Below the pieces are notes generated by a model. That model saw only the letters and a list, made by a program, of their open reading frames with translations. It searched no databases and was not told where the DNA came from. From Galactobacillus timonensis (lineage in GTDB: Bacteria > Bacillota_I > Bacilli_A > Erysipelotrichales > Erysipelotrichaceae), in contig NZ_LT964740.1 in assembly GCF_900240265.1 (NCBI RefSeq), positions 490,026 through 554,025 of the forward strand: a DNA stretch of 64,000 nucleotides, given 5' to 3'. The position numbers and the translations under genes were made by a program. This document shows positions 59,008 to 64,000 of the stretch, piece by piece (within the stretch, counting starts at the first letter, position 1; each line of letters begins with the position of its first letter).

Positions 59008-60272
59008 CTTCCATCCTCCAGCATCTCCAGAAATGCCCCAAGACGCGTCGACATCTGACCATCACTCGTATTCTTGCGATCCACACCGTCACCGTTCAGA
59101 ATCAGCGTCGGATAGCCCGCCGCCTCCAGCTGAGTCTTGGCCAGTGCACTCATGCCGCAGGTCTCCTTGCAGCCCCAGTGACAGAACACAACAATCCCGT
59201 CGGCACCAACTTCAGCCGCCATCTGCTCCGCCAGCTTAATCCGATCCGTGGCCGGCCCATTGTAGACATCGTAAACAATCCGGCTCGCCATAAAGCGATA
59301 CGGATCCTTCTCTTCATAATCAATCCAGGCATCATAGCTCAGCTCTGTCGCCGCCACATGAAAGTCTTCACGGTAGTTGAGCATCTCCATCACCGGCTTC
59401 TGCCAGAACGGGTTTGTATGCATCCAGAGAAGGCGGTGCCCGTGATCTTCCGGCGCATTCTTGAAGTCCTCAAGAAGTGCCCGCGCATAGGCAAGTGCCT
59501 CCCTGCTTCCTAACGCCGTATGCACCATCAATGCCTCATACAGCTCACTTGTCAGATCACCGGACAGCCACTTCGTCTTCCGATAGGGAATCGAAGCCCT
59601 TAACAGACGGATCGTCTCATGAGAGCGCTCAATGGCTTCACGGAAAAGGACTTCGTTCATCTTCGTCCCCGTCTGTTTCTCAATGAACGCAGGCAGCTGT
59701 CGCAGCTGATCAGCCACATAGTCAACCGACGCATCATTCTTTGCATAGGGGACATCGATATACATCTGCTCAATGCCCATCTGCTCACTGATAGCACGGA
59801 ACGTCAGATTATTCGCATCACAGGCAAGCGACGTATTCACAATATATCCCGTCCTGGGAAGCACACCCGTCTCTGCCGCACCCATCAGCACCTTATGGTA
59901 GCTGCAGAACGTCGAAGAAATGCCTGCCGCCTCACTCGCCGCAACAAACGGAGCCTCCGCCCCGGCCCCGTTCAGATAAGTTGAAAACATCTCGGCGCAC
60001 ATCGGATGAATGCCGAACGCCTGCAGAATTTCACAGGGCGTAAAGATCGACACCAGTGCCGCCTTCTGCGGATGCGAAAAACCATCCACCATGAATTTCA
60101 TGCTGGCATCAGCAAGAATCTGCCGACTGTAGGGCCGCCGCGGATCCGGTTTATGTTTCTGATACCAGCCGAATCCCCTGTATGCCGCAAGAATCAGCCG
60201 CCGCGCAGCCTTTGGATCCGTTTCCGCCTTATTGCCAACATAGGCACCGAAACGCTCAATCAATGTGCTCAT
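59004..60272 (-). CDS. 2-hydroxyacyl-CoA dehydratase family / double-cubane-cluster-type reductase subunit
   Basis: A 422-residue HGD-D family protein. Cysteines likely to hold the Fe-S cluster(s) are in SIFTPCEILQAFG, SSTFCSYHKVLMG, NTSLACDANN and VFCHWGCKETCGMSAL. The pattern, with extra cysteines, agrees with the double-cubane-cluster proteins, which are reductases needing an activase. The substrate is unknown; the neighbours (cyclophilin, K+ uptake) give no hint. The gene begins at ATG 60272 with no strong ribosome site; TAGAAT lies 9 nt upstream. The fused activase gene follows directly. Confidence 0.85.
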   Translation of the reverse strand: MSTLIERFGAYVGNKAETDPKAARRLILAAYRGFGWYQKHKPDPRRPYSRQILADASMKFMVDGFSHPQKAALVSIFTPCEILQAFGIHPMCAEMFSTYLNGAGAEAPFVAASEAAGISSTFCSYHKVLMGAAETGVLPRTGYIVNTSLACDANNLTFRAISEQMGIEQMYIDVPYAKNDASVDYVADQLRQLPAFIEKQTGTKMNEVLFREAIERSHETIRLLRASIPYRKTKWLSGDLTSELYEALMVHTALGSREALAYARALLEDFKNAPEDHGHRLLWMHTNPFWQKPVMEMLNYREDFHVAATELSYDAWIDYEEKDPYRFMASRIVYDVYNGPATDRIKLAEQMAAEVGADGIVVFCHWGCKETCGMSALAKTQLEAAGYPTLILNGDGVDRKNTSDGQMSTRLGAFLEMLEDGR

Positions 60273-60301
60273 ATGTAAATTATTCTAACCCCCAGCGAAA
60301 A

Positions 60302-60955
60302 TCACTCGGCCAAATGGAAGCTTTTGAAGATTTCCGCCTCCTTGCCAAGCACCATCACCGAAGCGCCCTTCTCCATCACCGTATCCCCCGTCACATGCAT
60401 GTTCATGACACCGTCCTTGCGGATACCAAGAACGTTGACCCTGTACACGTTGCGAATACTCAGCGACGCAACCGTCTTTCCATACCAGCTCTCAGGGACC
60501 AGAATCTCAAAAATCGCATACTCCCCTTCCAGATTCATGTAATCCGAAACCGACGAAGAGGAAGCCCGGATCGCCGTCTCATTGGCAAGATCACGCTCCG
60601 GGAACACGACAACATCGGCCCCGTTGCGCAGCAGAAACTTTTCCTGCGACATGCCGGTTGCCCGGCTGATGACCTTCTTCGCCCCCATCTCATGCAATAG
60701 AGACGTCGTCTCCAGAGAACTGATGAAGTCATCCCCGATCGCAACGATGCACACATCATAGTCATTGATGCCAAGTGACTTCAGAAAGTTCTGATCCGTC
60801 GAATCACCGATCAGTGCGTTGGTCACATAGCCAAGCACCTTATTAACCCGCTGCTCATCCTTGTCCACCGCCATGACCTGCACATTCAGCTCATTCAGCT
60901 TCTGTGCCGTATAGCGTCCGAATCTTCCCAGTCCAATCAACAGAACCGATCGCAT
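60302..60955 (-). CDS. ktrA: potassium uptake regulatory subunit, KtrA/TrkA family
   Basis: A 217-residue RCK protein: RCK_N Rossmann domain VLLIGLGRFGRYTAQKLNELNVQVMAVDKD, IGDSTDQNFLKSLGINDYDVCIVAIG, and an RCK_C domain (YAIFEILVPESWYGKTVASLSIRNVYRVNVLGI, MEKGASVMVLG). It gates the KtrB channel in response to ATP/ADP and possibly c-di-AMP. It lies 12 nt after ktrB. Confidence 0.96.
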   Translation of the reverse strand: MRSVLLIGLGRFGRYTAQKLNELNVQVMAVDKDEQRVNKVLGYVTNALIGDSTDQNFLKSLGINDYDVCIVAIGDDFISSLETTSLLHEMGAKKVISRATGMSQEKFLLRNGADVVVFPERDLANETAIRASSSSVSDYMNLEGEYAIFEILVPESWYGKTVASLSIRNVYRVNVLGIRKDGVMNMHVTGDTVMEKGASVMVLGKEAEIFKSFHLAE

Positions 60956-60967
60956 CGCATTCTCCTC

Positions 60968-62311
60968 CTATCCAACCATCACATCTTCCTGCGGATACTG
61001 CTGCTCATAGTTGCTGCGGCCGATTGCAGCATAGGCAAGCGTCATACCACCAACACGGCCAATAAACATCAAAGCAATCAGAATCACGTGACTCGACGCA
61101 CACAGCTTCGTCGTCAGCCCGAGCGTCACACCGACCGTACCAACCGCCGAAGCCGTCTCAAACATACACGCAAGCAGCGGCAGATGATCCAGACGTGAAA
61201 TGATCATCGAACCACCCAAGAACAACACCAGATACAGCATCAGAACCGTCGCCGCATTGTTGGCACTGCTCTGCGTAATACGCCGCCCGAACATCTTCGG
61301 CCGCGACTCACGGTGCATCGCACTCGACAGCCAGCTGAACAGAATCACAGCCGTCGTCGTCTTCATACCGCCAGCGGTCGAACCGGGCGAGCCGCCAATG
61401 AGCATCAGAATGATCATCAACATCTGCCCGCTCTCCGACATCGTGGAAAGATCCGCCGTATTGAAACCCGCCGTACGCGCCGTCACCGACTGAAACAGAG
61501 ACATCCACACCCGCTGGCTGCTCTGCACATCGCCATATTCAAAAAAGAAGAACAAAGCCGCCGGAACCAGTATCAGAACCAGAGACGCAGACAGAATCAG
61601 CTTCGTCTGCAGACGGCACCGCGTCAGCCGGAACCTGTTCACCAGCACATCCTGCCACGTCAGAAAACCCAGACCGCCAAGAATGATCAGCGTCATTACA
61701 ACGATATTGATCACAGGATTATTCGCAAACGAAGTCAGCGAAGAAAAAGCACCTGACTTTGTCCCCATCAGATCAAAGCCCGCATTGCAGAAGGCAGACA
61801 CCGAATGAAAAACAGCCGCCCCGAGTCCCTTCCAAACACCAAAGACACCGGCAAAAGAGGGCCACATCAACAATGCACCGACCAGCTCAATCAACACCAC
61901 ACTGCGCGCAATGAACTGGGTCAAAGACACCGTTCCACCCGCATGGGGCGAAGAGATCGAATAATTCATCAGTCCACGCTGCATCAGATCGATCTTCTTT
62001 CCCGCCGCCAGCGCAATCAGAACCGCAATCGTAACCACACCGACACCGCCAACCTGAATTAGTACAAGGATCACAATCTTCCCGAACAGGGACCAGTACA
62101 GCGCCGTATCCTGCAGCACAAGCCCCGTAACGCAGCTTGCCGACGTCGCCGTAAACCAGGCCGTCAGAAATCCTGCCGACTCTCCGCTCGCCGTCGCACA
62201 CGGCAGCATCAATAGTACCGTACCCATCAGAATCAGCAGCGCAAAGCTGAACGAAATGATCTGAAACGTAGAAACCTTATGGGAATACAGCCATTTTGAA
62301 AGAAAACCCAC
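60968..62311 (-). CDS. ktrB: potassium uptake transmembrane subunit, KtrB/TrkH family
   Basis: A 447-residue membrane protein with the four-fold M1-P-M2 repeats: TATSASCVTGLVLQD, SVSAFCNAGFDLMGTKSG, SVTARTAGFNTADLSTMSESG and ETASAVGTVGVTLGLTTKL are the selectivity-filter loops. GTG 62311 with TGGAGGG is preferred over an in-frame GTG at 62347, which lacks a site. It moves K+ (with Na+) inward; ktrA downstream regulates it. Confidence 0.95.
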   Translation of the reverse strand: MGFLSKWLYSHKVSTFQIISFSFALLILMGTVLLMLPCATASGESAGFLTAWFTATSASCVTGLVLQDTALYWSLFGKIVILVLIQVGGVGVVTIAVLIALAAGKKIDLMQRGLMNYSISSPHAGGTVSLTQFIARSVVLIELVGALLMWPSFAGVFGVWKGLGAAVFHSVSAFCNAGFDLMGTKSGAFSSLTSFANNPVINIVVMTLIILGGLGFLTWQDVLVNRFRLTRCRLQTKLILSASLVLILVPAALFFFFEYGDVQSSQRVWMSLFQSVTARTAGFNTADLSTMSESGQMLMIILMLIGGSPGSTAGGMKTTTAVILFSWLSSAMHRESRPKMFGRRITQSSANNAATVLMLYLVLFLGGSMIISRLDHLPLLACMFETASAVGTVGVTLGLTTKLCASSHVILIALMFIGRVGGMTLAYAAIGRSNYEQQYPQEDVMVG

Positions 62312-62406
62312 TGCAAGCCCTCCACAGAAGATTATTTTACCGCACACTCATCTAAAAATCGCCCTTGCACATAACTGCCCGTTAGGTTAGAATCGTTACT
62401 GCTGAT

Positions 62407-62481
62407 GGCGGCTATGGTGAAGTTGGTTAACACACTGGATTGTGGCTCCAGCACTCAAGGGTTCGAGTCCCTTTAGCCGCC
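62407..62481 (+). tRNA. tRNA-His (anticodon GTG)
   Basis: The extra 5' G(-1) pairs with C73, the histidine identity pair. The anticodon loop is TTGTGGC and the T-loop TTCGAGT. The CCA end is not encoded (CTG follows). Prophage sequence begins immediately downstream. Confidence 0.96.
62460..62481. other. probable prophage attachment site at the tRNA-His 3' end
   Basis: The 3' part of tRNA-His (GTTCGAGTCCCTTTAGCCGCC) is a typical integrase target and borders phage genes. The second copy and the integrase would be outside the window, so the exact core cannot be defined here. Just downstream, minus-strand bases include a repeated GTTACACCA-type unit at about 62544-62562. Confidence 0.5.
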
Positions 62482-62496
62482 CTGTTACCCTTTTTT

Positions 62497-62524
62497 GAAA
62501 ACCGCATATTTATGCGGTTTTTCT
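62497..62524 (+). terminator. terminator of tRNA-His
   Basis: AAACCGCATA-TT-TATGCGGTTT, followed by TTCTT. Confidence 0.8.
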
Positions 62525-62600
62525 TATGCTTTGGCGTAAAGTTACACCAAAAGTTACACCATTTTTGGAAAACAGCATGCGTGTATGATTGAGAAGGCAC

Positions 62601-62632
62601 AAAAAAAGGATGCCCACCATTAGGCAGACATC
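62601..62632 (-). terminator. terminator of the prophage lysis operon
   Basis: On the minus strand GGATG..TGCC and GGTGGGCATCC form an imperfect hairpin, followed by seven T. Confidence 0.75.
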
Positions 62633-62656
62633 CGCAGCTCAAAATTGTTGGATTTC

Positions 62657-62818
62657 TTAAACTGACGCTTTGCTGGTTTTTTCAACGCCAGTAAGATAGA
62701 CATGGGCGAGTAGCCTGCTCGTCGTGAGAGTGCGATATCGCACGTTCCCGCTCTCTCTGCGGTTCGTTGTAGCGTTAATACTGAAATGGCCCGTCAAATA
62801 ACGGTACCATAGGTACAA
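62657..62818 (-). CDS. small phage ORF (53 residues) behind an extended ribosome site
   Basis: Reading leftward from TTG 62818, 53 codons stay open: it begins YLWYRYLTGHFSINATTNRR and ends TGVEKTSKASV. The ribosome site AGGAGGTGATCC pairs with almost the whole 3' end of 16S rRNA and ends directly at the TTG; it starts right after the holin stop. A competing ATG at 62809 would give only 11 codons. It is the last gene before the operon terminator. The middle holds a perfect GTGCGATATCGCAC palindrome. I do not recognise the protein; it may be a small lysis or regulatory protein, or the whole region may act as RNA. Confidence 0.5.
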   Translation of the reverse strand: MYLWYRYLTGHFSINATTNRRESGNVRYRTLTTSRLLAHVYLTGVEKTSKASV

Positions 62819-62831
62819 GGATCACCTCCTC

Positions 62832-63047
62832 TCACTCAGGATCAGATGTGTCGTTCTTGTAGTAGTTGCGGTTGCTGATGCCGATGAGGGCACCAACAAA
62901 TGTTGCGATCGCACCGATCGTAGCTGTGATCGCCGTAGTATCCCATCCGTAAATCGTGCCGAGTGTGCTGATCAGCGTGATCAGTGCCGGAACTGCAATA
63001 AGGCAGATCCATTTCAAAATGTTGTACAGATTATCTGAAAGTTTCAT
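62832..63047 (-). CDS. phage holin (Dp-1/phage_holin family)
   Basis: A 71-residue protein with two hydrophobic helices (WICLIAVPALITLISTLGTIYGW and TATIGAIATFVGALIGISNRNYY) and a short charged tail. The DNLYNILKWI start and LIGISN end match Firmicutes phage holins that permeabilise the membrane to release lysin. AGAGAGGTATCATT precedes ATG 63047. Confidence 0.88.
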   Translation of the reverse strand: MKLSDNLYNILKWICLIAVPALITLISTLGTIYGWDTTAITATIGAIATFVGALIGISNRNYYKNDTSDPE

Positions 63048-63081
63048 AATGATACCTCTCTTTCATTTCGCGTGCTAATTT

Positions 63082-63139
63082 CCGATGCGAAACGGAATAA
63101 AATCGCTTATTTCGGTGGTTTACACCGTTTTCGCATCGG
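63082..63139. repeat. inverted repeat between the two phage membrane-protein genes
   Basis: CCGATGCGAAACGG (63082-63095) and CCGTTTTCGCATCGG (63125-63139) can form a 14-bp stem with a single bulge around a 29-nt loop. It lies in the lysis mRNA leader of the holin. Confidence 0.75.
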
Positions 63140-63141
63140 GT

Positions 63142-63468
63142 TTAGCTATCTTTAATAGGTAACTTATCGACCTCATCCATGACCTTTTTAGCTGTTCCGT
63201 TACCGCCCAGATTAGAGTAAGGGACAAACAGGTAGTCATGAAGATTTTCGTATTCCTCTTTTGTAATTGACCCGCGGGCTATGTATTTCGGCCCCAGATC
63301 CATAATGCGATCGTGCCCCAGACCGCGAAGAAGAAACGCCATTTTTTCATACTCTTCGTTGTTTCTGTCTTTCTTCGCATCGGCACGCTGGAGCAGATAG
63401 AGAATGATGCTGCATCCGCCTCCTGTGATGAAGGCGGTCAATAATGTCTGCCAGAACAGTGCTGTCAT
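63142..63468 (-). CDS. conserved phage membrane protein of the lysis module
   Basis: A 108-residue protein with one N-terminal membrane segment (LLTAFITGGGCSIILYLLQ) and a helical cytoplasmic part (GLGHDRIMDLGPKYIARGSITKEEYENLHDYLFVPYSNLGGNG), a pattern common in Firmicutes phages next to holins. It may be an antiholin-like partner, but no function is shown. ATG overlaps the stop of the upstream gene by 4 nt. Confidence 0.8.
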   Translation of the reverse strand: MTALFWQTLLTAFITGGGCSIILYLLQRADAKKDRNNEEYEKMAFLLRGLGHDRIMDLGPKYIARGSITKEEYENLHDYLFVPYSNLGGNGTAKKVMDEVDKLPIKDS

Positions 63469-64000
63469 CAGGCGACGATCTCCCTGATCTTTTTGATCTT
63501 CTCCGCCAGTGCAGAGGCTTCGGCTTTCGCGGAATCCTTTTCAGATTTCGCTGTTTCAGCCTCTTTGGTGGCCGTCTTGAGCTGAGCGGCCAGTCCTTCC
63601 ACCTGTGCTTTTAGCGCCGCGATTTCGGCCGCGCTGGCGTCCTCTGCGCCGCTGTCCGCAGCGTCTTCGGCAGTCTTACTATCGACCGCCTTGTTGTAGA
63701 TGACTGTGATGTCGGCCACTGCCCGGCCGCTTGACTGATAGGTGGCCATCTTTGATCCGTCCCAGTAGAGCATCTGCGCCGATCCGACACCGCCGGACCC
63801 GCCATCCATAAAGGCAACAACATCCGCGCCCATACTCTGAAGGGCCTGCCAGATGTACTTCGGCTGGACTGCGCCTTTACTCACGCCATTGCCATAGGTG
63901 CCATCCGTGAAGTGCACCACGAAAGCCTGATACCAGGCTGAGGTGTAAGCCTTGGAACCGCGATAGTGCGCATAGCGGATACCGTCGGCAGAGAAGATCG
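63468..64000 (-). CDS. phage protein with phosphodiester-glycosidase-like (NAGPA) domain and coiled-coil tail, N-terminus beyond the window
   Basis: The visible 176 residues begin IFSADGIRYAHYRGSKAYTS and include VVHFTDGTYGNGVS, the motif DVVAFMDGGSGGVGSAQML and YQSSGRAVADITVIYN. This resembles the C-terminal part of NAGPA/DUF2233 phosphodiester glycosidases (DGGGS-type motif and GRxVxxxxxV end). The last 65 residues form an Ala/Lys/Glu-rich coiled coil (AALKAQVEGLAAQLKTATKEAE). It sits just upstream of the 108-residue protein and holin, where an endolysin is usually encoded. Its start is outside the window. Confidence 0.7.
   Translation of the reverse strand, partial: IFSADGIRYAHYRGSKAYTSAWYQAFVVHFTDGTYGNGVSKGAVQPKYIWQALQSMGADVVAFMDGGSGGVGSAQMLYWDGSKMATYQSSGRAVADITVIYNKAVDSKTAEDAADSGAEDASAAEIAALKAQVEGLAAQLKTATKEAETAKSEKDSAKAEASALAEKIKKIREIVA

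Noticed and set aside
62427..62642. 71-codon minus-strand frame across tRNA-His
   Set aside because: It reads through the tRNA gene and two terminators; recurrent artefact near tRNAs.

Overview
The window reads as a chromosomal segment of a low-to-mid GC Bacillota, most like the Erysipelotrichia. The reasons are the gene neighbourhoods (ecfA1-ecfA2-ecfT-truA-rplM-rpsI, comFA-comFC beside secA and prfB, hom-lysC-asd facing thrC-thrB), strong GGAGG ribosome sites, a class B sortase and a Gram-positive surface adhesin. The assignment comes from reading the sequence, not from a database comparison. No rRNA operon or CRISPR array is present.

Layout. 0-9 kb: a MATE exporter cut by the window edge, an orphan prepilin peptidase, queA-queH (last steps to queuosine in tRNA), an SDR enzyme, a CPA1-type cation/H+ antiporter, a TetR regulator with its palindromic operator, rlmA, and an SPFH/ribbon-helix-helix pair. 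9-20 kb: a radical SAM/SPASM-like protein, an S66 peptidase, tRNA-Ala(CGC), a lactonase, HU, and a six-gene leftward operon (Xaa-Pro aminopeptidase, ExoIII, PepV, HAD phosphatase, a dead amidase-fold protein, CBS protein). 19.6-21 kb is a decayed stretch: hydrolase remnants next to a cryptic element bounded by arrays of CTTTGGGGGA-type repeats.

21-36 kb: nudC and a GH13 amylase; rluD-prfB (with a programmed frameshift)-secA; comFA-comFC; a broken D-amino acid transaminase; ispD; tRNA-Ala(TGC) and tRNA-Ile(GAT); a small membrane protein; a Sel1 protein with trmD and two peptidases; and an M24 peptidase. 36-45 kb is a surface module: a secreted S15-type peptidase, a 2015-residue thioester adhesin full of degenerate internal repeats, a class B sortase and a DUF5011-like membrane protein. 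45-50 kb: ribosomal proteins S9/L13, TruA and the ECF transporter core. 50-57 kb: aspartate to threonine, as two divergent operons ending in an ACT regulator, then a cyclophilin. 57-62.3 kb: a double-cubane-cluster-type reductase with an unusual fused activase, then ktrA-ktrB potassium uptake. 62.4-64 kb: tRNA-His followed directly by the lysis end of a prophage, in which a phosphodiester-glycosidase-like protein sits where an endolysin would be.

The most unusual items are the repeat-rich adhesin with its sortase but no visible sorting signal; the fused reductase/activase; five genes whose -10 box ends exactly 6 nt before the ATG (leaderless architecture); an RF2 frameshift site with a hairpin in place of the usual internal Shine-Dalgarno; and a small phage ORF behind a near full-length anti-16S ribosome site.
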